Positions 37,511 to 45,352 of a stretch of DNA of 64,000 nucleotides are shown here, piece by piece. The translations under genes and the position numbers were made by a program. Source of the stretch: Thermoplasmatales archaeon (GTDB lineage Archaea; Thermoplasmatota; Thermoplasmata; Thermoplasmatales; Thermoplasmataceae); the NCBI GenBank assembly GCA_016806715.1, contig CP060531.1, forward strand, positions 496,001 through 560,000, given 5' to 3'. Positions within the stretch are counted from its first letter, which is position 1, and every line of letters begins with the position of its first letter. A model generated the notes under the pieces. That model had not been told where the DNA came from. It did no database searches and saw only the letters and a list, made by a program, of their open reading frames with translations.

Positions 37511-38137
37511 TCACAAACGTTGCCCCTCTATGGTCTCGAGAGTTTGCTTCTTTATCCTGGAATAGGATAATTCATTGAGGTTCAGGTATGGAAGAAGGCG
37601 CCGATCAATGTTCTCTATGGCCTTTATAAGAAGTCCAATGTATGATATTTTTCCATAGCCATCCAAAATATTCCTGAGGCGTTCATAATCTATACTGGAA
37701 TAAAACGCAAGGCCAGCTATGTCCAGGCGGTCCTTTTGTCCCTTTATAGAATTCATCCTTTCATCAAAGGCTCCAATTTTCAAGACTAAAAGTTCTTCAA
37801 CCCTGGGCACCATAATGTTCTCAATTACGGTGTGGTTATTTATCAGATCCTGGGGAGGAACGGATAACCTGGAGAAAAATGGAGTATAAATATCTATGTC
37901 AAACTTTTCAAATTTGATCTCATATTTCCTCAGAGACTGGTTCTTTCGCATCTCGAAGTCAGTGGACAGTAAATTGAATTGATCATAATCTACCACCATG
38001 TCAATATCTCTGGACTTTTGCAGCTTCGTATACATATAGATTGCCCATCCGCCAATGAGAACGAACTTGTATTTAGCTGAAAGGAGTAGCAATTCCTTCC
38101 AGGATTCGTTTGTTACATCACTATTCCAGAATTCCAT
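37511..38137 (-). CDS. AbiEii-like nucleotidyltransferase (putative toxin)
   Basis: 208 residues. The nucleotidyltransferase motif appears as LIGGWAIYMYT followed by SRDIDMVVDYD (GG...DxD), and the third acid probably lies in FDIDIYTPF. It matches the AbiEii/MNT superfamily used as toxin or modifying partner in toxin-antitoxin loci. It follows the winged-helix gene and overlaps it by 17 bp; that order, antitoxin first, is that of AbiE-type systems. Activity (NMP transfer to RNA or protein) is inferred from the family. Confidence 0.75.
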   Translation of the reverse strand: MEFWNSDVTNESWKELLLLSAKYKFVLIGGWAIYMYTKLQKSRDIDMVVDYDQFNLLSTDFEMRKNQSLRKYEIKFEKFDIDIYTPFFSRLSVPPQDLINNHTVIENIMVPRVEELLVLKIGAFDERMNSIKGQKDRLDIAGLAFYSSIDYERLRNILDGYGKISYIGLLIKAIENIDRRLLPYLNLNELSYSRIKKQTLETIEGQRL

Positions 38138-38747
38138 CTTTTATCTCCGCTATTTTCTTTTCCAGCAGTGCAATATACTCTTTGCTATACCATGAAGGAA
38201 TGTTCCATAGGTCCACGTACAGTTGGGGAACACTTACCAAGTTCATTCCTTTCGAGAAACGCCTCGCATTTTCAAGGAGCAGTGTGTCACTCTTAAGAAT
38301 ATACAAATTACTTGGAAGATTATTAGGAGGAAATCTTGTCTTGACTTCTGGTAGAATGTTCTCCGGTATATAGGCCCACACCTCACTGTAGTCGGCCGGA
38401 GCTTCATTAAACATGTAATTAAAGGCGGAATATGCGCTAAGAATTGATCCATCTGGTAAATCACGTTCAATCTCGCGAACTGGCAAAATAACCCTAGTCA
38501 TATACACTATATCTCGCTGCAAATTCCTGAGTGAAGACCAAAGCATGAGAACTTTCTTAAAAGATGTAACAGAGTATTTCTTGCCGGTTTTAGACATCGC
38601 GCCGATCTGTTCTAACCTGCCTACTGTTTTATTTACTAAGCCAATCGACACCCGCAATAACTGTGAAATTCGTTTCTGTTCAATCATATTATCTCCGTAA
38701 AGAACTTCACAGAGTATCTCCCTGATCACAGCTTCTTCCTTGAACAT
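38121..38747 (-). CDS. Winged-helix partner (putative antitoxin) of the nucleotidyltransferase
   Basis: 208 residues. N-terminal winged helix (KRISQLLRVSIGLVNKTVGR, LEQIGAMSKTGKKYSV), then an alpha/beta domain ending SVPQLYVDLWNIP, which resembles AbiEi-like antitoxin C-termini. Its 3' end overlaps the nucleotidyltransferase gene by 17 bp, indicating co-expression. AbiEi-type proteins repress their own operon; no clear operator was seen. Confidence 0.65.
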   Translation of the reverse strand: MFKEEAVIREILCEVLYGDNMIEQKRISQLLRVSIGLVNKTVGRLEQIGAMSKTGKKYSVTSFKKVLMLWSSLRNLQRDIVYMTRVILPVREIERDLPDGSILSAYSAFNYMFNEAPADYSEVWAYIPENILPEVKTRFPPNNLPSNLYILKSDTLLLENARRFSKGMNLVSVPQLYVDLWNIPSWYSKEYIALLEKKIAEIKDGILE

Positions 38748-38989
38748 GTACTTTCACTTTAATCACATCTGTCTATTAATATGTTTCACTATTTAGTGAA
38801 TCATGTCTGATACAACTAATAGCTCTATGAATTTTAATTTTGTTCTCTAGATAATTAACTGAAACAGTGCTAGACCATAATTACATGGCGTTATGCCCAG
38901 ATACCAATCAGTGATTTGTTAGCAACAAAGAAATTCTTGTACCTTAGCGGCGCAATATTACGGAGATCTAGCAAAGAAAGCTCCGATCT

Positions 38990-39345
38990 TCAGGGAGTAG
39001 TACTAGAGAAGCAGCCAATCTGGAATCAAGCACGAAACTACTATGGGCAAAGTTCCCGGAGGAAGTCGTTGCGGAAAATCCCCATGAATCGATTGCTCCG
39101 AAAGGACTTCATCACGAGGTTGGGAACGTTCCCATTCAACGCAGAGAAATGGATCCGAAACTTATCTCGATAGCATACAGACAGGGATGCATGCAAAGGG
39201 AACACTGATATCCCTAAAGAGGCAACGCTAAGGACTGGAGCGACCCCAAAACTCTGTAATAGGTTCCCGCAAAACTGTCCAGACCGTGAGGAATGAATGC
39301 AAAAACAATGAAAAAGCGAGAACCTCCGAAGCTTTAGCGAGTAGA
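38990..39345 (+). pseudogene. Putative IS200/IS605-type relic (TnpB tail and right end)
   Basis: No intact gene. One plus-strand frame from about 39008 reads EAANLESSTKLLWAKFPEEV on to REMDPKLISIAYRQGCM and a TGA, resembling the tail end of a TnpB-like protein. It is followed by CTCCGAAGCTTTAGCGAG (39324-39341), which recurs with one change at 52322-52339. The shared block resembles right ends of archaeal IS605-type elements, where guide RNA and protein 3' end overlap. The assignment is tentative. Confidence 0.35.
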
Positions 39346-39462
39346 GTATGCCAAATTTCACAACAACCTACCGATCAGTCCTCGAACCGCTGTTTTATAA
39401 TGTTTCAATAACCATAATTTTGAGCGATTTCATTGATATGGACTAAAGAGCAATGGAAAAAT

Positions 39463-40734
39463 CTAGTCCAGTAGCCATTCCCAAAGTCGTCGGTACTTTA
39501 CATTCTGCCCGCCAAATTGCTTTACATCACTCACGTCCCACGTCAATACGGTCAGGTTCTCGCAGTGTAGCAGTTTTCCTACCTTAAGCAGGGAATCCAC
39601 CTCTCTGTTTTTGATATTGTCAGAATTTGATTGATACGTAACCTGGATCAGTTCTGATACTGCGGAGTCGCGCTTGATTACGAAATCAACCTCCATATTT
39701 TTATTGTCCCTATAGTAATAAATCTCTTCAGCGGCTTCAGAGGTCTGTCTTCGCTTCAATTGTTGGAAAACCAAATTTTCCTTCAATCGGCCCATATCGA
39801 GTGGGAGTCTCCATGCCAGGCCATTATCAGCCAAATACACCTTCTTAGGCCAGCTGGATCTTGTGGAAACCTTGGAAGAGTATCTATCGACAAAAAAGAA
39901 AATCATTGTATCCTGGAGTTTGTCAAAGTAATCATAAACAGTGTTACTCCCGTGCCTAATTCCATGCGAACCCATTTCCTGAATGATTTTTCTGACTGTT
40001 ATCTCGCTCGCAAAACATTGCGTTATGTAGTTGAAGAGAAATCTCGCTACCTCGATACTTTTGATGTTATGTCTTTCAACAAAGTCTTTGAAGAAAATGA
40101 GGTCCTTGTATTCGCTAAGGAGTTTGTCCTTTAACTCAGTCATCAGCGTAGGTTCAGGGTATCCTCCCGCCTCCATATATGACTGAAGATAATTTTTTAT
40201 CATGCCAACGTCTGCAAGTTGGTTTCTGTCCAGGTTGCCCGCTCCCACGGCTCTCAGGTATTCCCTGAATGAGAATGGTAAAAGGAGGTAGGAAATGCTC
40301 CTTCCTCTAAGCTGTGTCGCGATTTCTCTTGATAACAATTGAGAGGAGGAACCCGATGCAAAGACAATATAACCTCTATCCAAAAGGGTTCTTACCAAAC
40401 TTTGCCAGTTGTTTACCTTTTGTATCTCGTCCAGAAAAATGTTCTTCACTACTTTGCCACTCACTTCCGTGAACAACTCCGTGAGGATCTTCAAGCAATC
40501 CGGGCCATCAACGTTATCAAAAGCCAGGTCTTCAAAATCAAGCAGCACAGTCTCTCTCCTATCAAGACGTGATATGATCTGCCACATCAGTGTCGTTTTA
40601 CCAGCTCTCCTATGTCCAATAATGGTCACTGCCTTTCCCGGTAAAGCCCTAGGCTCAAAATCACGTGCAATACTCACAGGCAAAAGTTTGCTGATGTTTT
40701 GAGCTAGGTAATCTCGAATCAATTGAACCTGCAT
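39463..40734 (-). CDS. AAA-type ATPase with DUF4143-like C-terminal domain
   Basis: About 423 residues from the ATG at 40734. Walker A is TIIGHRRAGKTTLMW, Walker B is KNIFLDEIQKVNNW, and FASGSSSQLLSREIATQLRG is the sensor region. The C-terminal part has a nuclease-like fold (MEVDFVIKRDS, ELIQVTYQS). An ATG at 40749 is possible but lies only about 13 nt from the TATA-like TATTTTAT, whereas 40734 lies about 28 nt away. An upstream inverted repeat may be its operator. These ATPases are abundant in archaea; their role is unsettled, with defence or mobile-element links suspected. Confidence 0.85.
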   Translation of the reverse strand: MQVQLIRDYLAQNISKLLPVSIARDFEPRALPGKAVTIIGHRRAGKTTLMWQIISRLDRRETVLLDFEDLAFDNVDGPDCLKILTELFTEVSGKVVKNIFLDEIQKVNNWQSLVRTLLDRGYIVFASGSSSQLLSREIATQLRGRSISYLLLPFSFREYLRAVGAGNLDRNQLADVGMIKNYLQSYMEAGGYPEPTLMTELKDKLLSEYKDLIFFKDFVERHNIKSIEVARFLFNYITQCFASEITVRKIIQEMGSHGIRHGSNTVYDYFDKLQDTMIFFFVDRYSSKVSTRSSWPKKVYLADNGLAWRLPLDMGRLKENLVFQQLKRRQTSEAAEEIYYYRDNKNMEVDFVIKRDSAVSELIQVTYQSNSDNIKNREVDSLLKVGKLLHCENLTVLTWDVSDVKQFGGQNVKYRRLWEWLLD

Positions 40735-40771
40735 TGTATTGTGAATCATTTACAACAATAAAATATTTTGT

Positions 40772-40784
40772 ATCAGTAACTGAT
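40772..40784. promoter_or_regulatory. Inverted repeat upstream of the ATPase promoter
   Basis: ATCAGT-A-ACTGAT, perfect 6-bp arms, immediately upstream of the TATA-like element of the ATPase gene. Candidate operator. Confidence 0.4.
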
Positions 40785-41012
40785 GCAATATTGTGGATAA
40801 ATGAATCAGTTGTCGCGTCTTATAATTACAACGGAAGTGGACGCAATCACCATAATTCATCGCAGACCGGGTATATGCCATATCCAGTGCGTAACATTTC
40901 AACGATAAGTCCAGCGCTATTCAAGGTTTAGAATACGCACCTGTGCAGGAGAGAGCAGACAAAGTATTTGATATTAAATCCACCATCTCAAATAGACCGA
41001 ACCCGCTAAGAT

Positions 41013-41438
41013 CTAACTGTTACTGAGAATTATATGCTCTTTCACAAGGTCAAGGATTTGTTCTACAGGTTCAGGATACTGATTGGCCTTCCCAATAAAG
41101 AATTGCTTCCTGAATGAAGACTCATAAGAGTATCCGCTGGCCTCTTAAGGTCGAGAAGAGTGTGTAATGTTGAAAAGATCAGTTCACTGTTTCCTTTCAT
41201 TTTTGGATCATCAAAATCGTCAGACGAGATCAAGGCCACTACTGCAGTGAGGATGTTTTGTGTTTTGGGGAAGTTTATCCCATGGTAAAGTAGAAAGGCT
41301 TTAAGGCTCAACTCAACCCCATTTCAAGTGAATAAAGTATCTTCGGACCCGCATTTATCTCGCTCAATTTTTTTTTGCAGATTGAACCCATTCTTCAGCA
41401 TCTGCTATGGCTCGTACTGCAAGTTGCGTGTTTACCAT
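41013..41438 (-). pseudogene. HEPN-domain partner of the nucleotidyltransferase, frameshifted
   Basis: Starting at an ATG that overlaps the stop of the upstream nucleotidyltransferase, the pieces read MVNTQLAVRAIADAEEWVQS, LSEINAGPKILYSLEMG, LSLKAFLLYHGINFPKTQ, ILTAVVALISSDDFDD, and, after a shift, GYSYESSFRKQFFIGKAN and EPVEQILDLVKEHI. This is the helical HEPN pattern of minimal-nucleotidyltransferase partners. Shifts lie at the A9 run near 41380, the GGGG near 41320 and close to 41150. Read as is, it is inactive. Confidence 0.65.
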
Positions 41439-42001
41439 GTTAGCACCTCTCCGTTTTCAGTAAATTTCCTGCTGTGGGGGAGTGAAGTATATCTGTCAAC
41501 AAAATCAGAGGCAACCAAATTGCGATCAAATAAGATTATTCCGCTATCGGCAATATCAAAGAATATTGGTCTAACGAAACCAACTTCTTCCAGGCTGCAC
41601 ATAAATGGGGCAAAATATGCCGGAAGTTTATTGCCTGCGAGGCGGTCAAAAAATTCTATTTCTGTTCGCCTGGCAGACTTCTCAACGTAATCGAAAGTCT
41701 CTGAATCGGTTCTTTCTGCTAAGATGAAGAGATCAACATCGCTGTAAGCGTGAGAAATACCTTTAGCAACGGACCCAAATAGTATGACACCGTGGATACT
41801 ATTATGCTGTGAGAGCTGCTCGATGAGGTGCCTGACGGCGGCCATCAAGGTACTATCAATCAAAAGTGGCCCAAGAGGTCTACGAATTGCCTCCTCCAAT
41901 AATTTGCTGAAGGTCACGGACGTACCCCTAATGCGATTTACAGTAGATTTCAGTTTCAGCAGTTTTGCATAAACTGTGTTCTCTACAGCAATGGTCTTCA
42001 T
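41432..42001 (-). CDS. Nucleotidyltransferase with N-terminal ribbon-helix-helix-like segment
   Basis: 189 residues. Residues 1-42 (TIAVENTVYAKLLKLKS, RGTSVTFSKLLEEAI) look like the short DNA-binding antitoxins of the VapB/DUF217 type. Residues 70-110 hold the minimal nucleotidyltransferase motif VILFGSVAKGISHAYSDVDL, with a third acid probably in TEIEFFD. The combination suggests an autoregulating antitoxin/transferase. The HEPN partner gene follows with overlapping codons, but is broken. Confidence 0.75.
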   Translation of the reverse strand: MKTIAVENTVYAKLLKLKSTVNRIRGTSVTFSKLLEEAIRRPLGPLLIDSTLMAAVRHLIEQLSQHNSIHGVILFGSVAKGISHAYSDVDLFILAERTDSETFDYVEKSARRTEIEFFDRLAGNKLPAYFAPFMCSLEEVGFVRPIFFDIADSGIILFDRNLVASDFVDRYTSLPHSRKFTENGEVLTW

Positions 42002-42131
42002 TATAATATTATTATTGTCTCATTATAAAACTTTTCTATAGCTACGAATCATCCTTAAACAGGTATTGGAACTGAAGTGGAAGCAAAATCCCCACTTTCT
42101 TATGCAGCAAATTTTTCATAACCTACCGCAA

Positions 42132-43247
42132 TTAACCCTTTATTTCATTCTCATAAATTTCTGCAACATATTCGCCTATAGCCGGTGATGCAGTCAATCC
42201 CGGAGACTCGATTCCTATTAGGTTGATGAATCCCTGTAACCCGAGGTCTTTCTCATGTCTTATGACGAAATCCCTGAACCCATCTCCTGGACCCTGAAGC
42301 TTTGGTCGAATGCCTGAGGAGTCATCCTGTAATTCCATTTTAGCTATGGATGGCATGAACTTGCTGACGTCATCCCTGAACTCTGAAGCACTTGATTTCA
42401 GAGCGTAGTCAAGCCGGTCCACGTAATATGCATTGGGACCCAGCCTTATTGATCCGGACATATCCGGTGTAAGATGTATTCCAAGGCCTGGGCCACTGGG
42501 AATGGGATAAACAAGAGACTTCACCATGGGAGGGTCGGGTAACCTGAAATAATCTCCTTTGCAAAAGTGCAATCTGTATACCATAGTGTCTATATCAATG
42601 CCGGCCATTGCAGCGATGTCGTCAGAAAAGAGCCCCGCGCTGTTTATAACGGTTTTAGCTTTTACAGTAAATTTTTGTCCGGAACTTAACCCGCTAAGTT
42701 CATATCCATCAGCTCTGTCAAGGATTTCTGTAACCCTGGTATCAGTAACTAGGGTTGCTCCATTGAGTGTTGCCATACCACGGAAATAATTCAAGAGATC
42801 GTCCGGTTCAATGATGCCGGTGGAAGGCGAAAATATTGCCCTTTCAGCAGTTATGTTTGGCTCCATCGATCTTATCTGGTCGCCGTTCAACATCCTCAGA
42901 TCCAGGATACCGTTCTTTTCCCCGTTCCTCTTCAGTTTTTCAAGTTCCGCCAGGCCAAATTCATCGGTTGCAACGATAAGCTTCCCCAGCTTCTTGTAAG
43001 GTATCCTGTATTTCTCGCAAATGTCATAGATAGCGGCATTCCCTTTCTTGCTCAGGATAGCTTTCAGGGATCCTGGCGGGTAGTAAATGCCTGAATGGAT
43101 CACCCCGCTGTTGTGGCTACTGGTTTCCTGGCCGAAATTCCTGTTTTTTTCGAAGACATAAACACCACTGTTATTCTTCGACAGCTCGGCAGCAATGGAA
43201 AAGCCTACAATTCCACCACCGATGATAACTATGTTGACTGATTCCAT
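42132..43247 (-). CDS. lhgO: FAD-dependent oxidoreductase, L-2-hydroxyglutarate oxidase (LhgO)-like
   Basis: 371 residues. FAD-binding VIIGGGIVGFSIAAELS at the N-terminus with the second acid in VYVFEKNRNFGQETS; SSHNSGVIHSGIYYPPGSLK is the LhgO/GlpA-type signature (His-Ser-Gly-hydrophobic-Tyr-Tyr), and a C-terminal GIESPGLTASPAIG closes the fold. The family oxidises L-2-hydroxyglutarate or similar 2-hydroxyacids and passes electrons to FAD and often the membrane. It is a single gene with no obvious partner. Confidence 0.85.
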   Translation of the reverse strand: MESVNIVIIGGGIVGFSIAAELSKNNSGVYVFEKNRNFGQETSSHNSGVIHSGIYYPPGSLKAILSKKGNAAIYDICEKYRIPYKKLGKLIVATDEFGLAELEKLKRNGEKNGILDLRMLNGDQIRSMEPNITAERAIFSPSTGIIEPDDLLNYFRGMATLNGATLVTDTRVTEILDRADGYELSGLSSGQKFTVKAKTVINSAGLFSDDIAAMAGIDIDTMVYRLHFCKGDYFRLPDPPMVKSLVYPIPSGPGLGIHLTPDMSGSIRLGPNAYYVDRLDYALKSSASEFRDDVSKFMPSIAKMELQDDSSGIRPKLQGPGDGFRDFVIRHEKDLGLQGFINLIGIESPGLTASPAIGEYVAEIYENEIKG

Positions 43248-43355
43248 TCATGAATTGCATAGTTCAACGTCTAATGAATCTTATCCGCACGGAATTGACC
43301 AAAACCTTTTTGCCGGATAAAAGTTAGGTAAGATCATACTGCCAAAACATCGGGA

Positions 43356-43437
43356 TATACTCCCACGGCTAAACGGCAAACCAAAAAACCTCTAAAGTGC
43401 CTGTTTGACAGAACAAGATTTGTGGCGAATGGATTTG
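43356..43437. repeat. Diverged repeat, copy 1 (partner at 55948-56034)
   Basis: Shares an ordered set of blocks with 55948-56034: ATACTCCC, GCT(A/G)AAC(G/A)GCA, AGTGCCTGTTTGA, AAGATT and GTGGCGAA. Both copies lie between genes. Probably the same end of a lost mobile element. Confidence 0.45.
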
Positions 43438-43443
43438 TTTTAG

Positions 43444-43697
43444 TTAGTACTTGCAAGTATATTCCTGGGCTCCCTCCAGGATTTTCTTGATATCTATTTT
43501 CTTGTCAAGTTTCCAGGAACAGGATCCGCTGTAAAAACCAACATAAGATACAGATTCCAGTTTTATTTTCCTGATTATGACTGCGTCTTCGATAATATCC
43601 CCTATTACCTCCGAATATTCTTTATCCCGACCTTTTCCCTCATCTCTTCAGGTATTACGGCCTGTCCCTTGGACCCAGTTGTCGTCTTCTTTTCCAA
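43444..43697 (-). pseudogene. AbrB/SpoVT-type regulator relic (frameshifted)
   Basis: From a TTG at 43697 the reading is EKKTTTGSKGQAVIPEEMRE and KVGIK, the swapped-hairpin AbrB signature 'G-x-KGQ-x-VIP'. After a one-base shift near 43620 it continues EYSEVIGDIIEDAVIIRKIK and ends ILEGAQEYTCKY. This is an antitoxin-like DNA-binding protein; no toxin gene is adjacent. Confidence 0.6.
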
Positions 43698-43699
43698 AA

Positions 43700-44341
43700 A
43701 AATAGTAATTTGTGTAACTGAGATTTATACCATGCCTGAGGCCGGTTTGCATCTTTGAATGCTCAAGCGTATTTGCGAAAAGGTTGGTATGGGAGATTTA
43801 GTAGCGGTACAAAGGACATGTTCATAAACGAGGTTGATTTAACATTGTAATAACTGATGGCTTTCCTGAGGATTTACCTGCGTGTCTACATGTAATAGCC
43901 AAACGTTGAGTTCTGTTTCCCTACCCGGGTGATCGAAATCCAAGTACGTACAGTTAGTAGGATGGTGATAGCTATAGTAGCAATATACTACTTATTCTAT
44001 CACTATAAACATAGTTCTATTTAATGCCGCATAGTTTGTATACATTCATGAATATTATACATGACTAATTTATAAACGATTCTTCAGTTTAATTTATTGT
44101 CTGACATTATTTAACCCAGTCCAAATCATGAGCGGATACAAACCGTGCGATCCAGATATGAATAATTATAAGTTGTTTAACCCATTCCATTTTTCTACTT
44201 ATTAAATTTCATGCAAATGGTGAATGGGGAAGGTGATTTAGAAAGATCAATGCTTCGCGATCGTGATAGGTCTAATGACATTTCTCTGGTGCATTTGAAA
44301 TTGGGAGAAAATGTCTTCCCCTTGCGGTAAGAAGGGGCGAT
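43700..44341. other. Intergenic stretch without a recognised gene
   Basis: About 640 bp, increasingly AT-rich from 43980. It holds scattered stops in all frames and no motif I recognise. Confidence 0.4.
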
Positions 44342-45091
44342 CTAGATCAGGTTAACGAGGAACCCCAGTACAAACCCAAGGAACGTGCCCATATATATCA
44401 TCTTCATTGCCAACCCGTCTGAGTCTTTCATCAGGCTTCTCAGGATTGGGAGGATGACGTACAGCATGGCTCCAATGGCAAGCCCATCAAATACCAGATT
44501 GAGAACCGTAGATGAAAAGAAATACCCAACTCCTCCACCTATTATGGTTGGAAGGCCCCCGACAAGAAACAACAGAGCCATTGGAAACATTTTCTGCCCA
44601 GTCTTCCCGAGGAATGGTGATGCTATAGGGAAACCCTCCGTAATGTTCTGCAGAATGAAGCCAACAAGTATAACAAGTGTGATTCCCACCAGCCCTATTG
44701 AATTGTAGGATGCCCCAAACACAAGCCCTTCGGTAAGGTTCTGGAATCCAATACCCATCGCAATGAAGAGCGACAGCATGTAGGGAGATGCAGAGTTCTT
44801 TGAATGGTTCTCCGCAAAATAGAGAACTATGAAACCTGCAATCAGCGAAAGAGAGAATACTGCATCGTAAAAACCATTGGTCCCGTAACCCGCAAGGGTG
44901 TTATTATACATAATGCTTGCAGAGTCCGTGAACACATCAGCAATCAGGAATATGAGAATTCCAACTGCAACAGCACCAAGGAACCTTGCCTTAATGCTAC
45001 TTATGCGCCTGCCAACTATGAACGGCAGTGTTATAAAAATCGAAAGCCCCATTATAGCGGAAAGGAGTAATACTACCAGAATTGTTACCAT
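44342..45091 (-). CDS. ZIP-family divalent metal transporter
   Basis: 249 residues with about eight hydrophobic helices. The ZIP metal-site motifs are visible in helices 4 and 5: IGFQNLTEGLVFGAS and ILQNITEGFPIAS (N-x2-EG). The first lacks the usual HN, with QN in its place. ZIP proteins bring zinc, iron or manganese into the cytoplasm. The promoter is unusual: TATA box at 45108-45121 and a perfect palindrome between it and the ATG, suggesting metal-dependent repression. Confidence 0.88.
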   Translation of the reverse strand: MVTILVVLLLSAIMGLSIFITLPFIVGRRISSIKARFLGAVAVGILIFLIADVFTDSASIMYNNTLAGYGTNGFYDAVFSLSLIAGFIVLYFAENHSKNSASPYMLSLFIAMGIGFQNLTEGLVFGASYNSIGLVGITLVILVGFILQNITEGFPIASPFLGKTGQKMFPMALLFLVGGLPTIIGGGVGYFFSSTVLNLVFDGLAIGAMLYVILPILRSLMKDSDGLAMKMIYMGTFLGFVLGFLVNLI

Positions 45092-45092
45092 T

Positions 45093-45108
45093 GTAAGGAA
45101 AACCTTAC
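45093..45108. promoter_or_regulatory. Palindrome between TATA box and start of the ZIP gene
   Basis: GTAAGG-AAAA-CCTTAC, perfect 6-bp arms, directly 5' of the ATG (45091) and next to the TATA element. A repressor there would block transcription initiation. The form recalls DtxR/MntR-type metalloregulator boxes (inference). Confidence 0.55.
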
Positions 45109-45121
45109 AGTATATTTAAAC
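45108..45121 (-). promoter_or_regulatory. TATA box of the ZIP gene
   Basis: Minus strand GTTTAAATATACTG, about 24 nt upstream of the ATG. Leaderless-type spacing. Confidence 0.55.
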
Positions 45122-45321
45122 TTATTTTAACTAAAAATGAACAAAATAATAATCATTGGTTTTAACTGTGGTTGTTTACACCAGAATAAAGAATGCACCC
45201 GACTGTGAAAGTCTATTGCTTGGACTTTTCCCTCGCAGTTCAATGTGTGCTTAAGCGATATCAACATTTGCAACATATGCTGAAAAGAGCCTTATTGATT
45301 TTTCCTTTTCAGTGATACGTC

Positions 45322-45331
45322 ATTTATATAA
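45322..45331 (+). promoter_or_regulatory. TATA box of the pyruvate-oxidase-like gene
   Basis: ATTTATATAA, about 26 nt upstream of the ATG at 45353. Confidence 0.6.
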
Positions 45332-45352
45332 CATAAGCGCGTAACATTCAAC

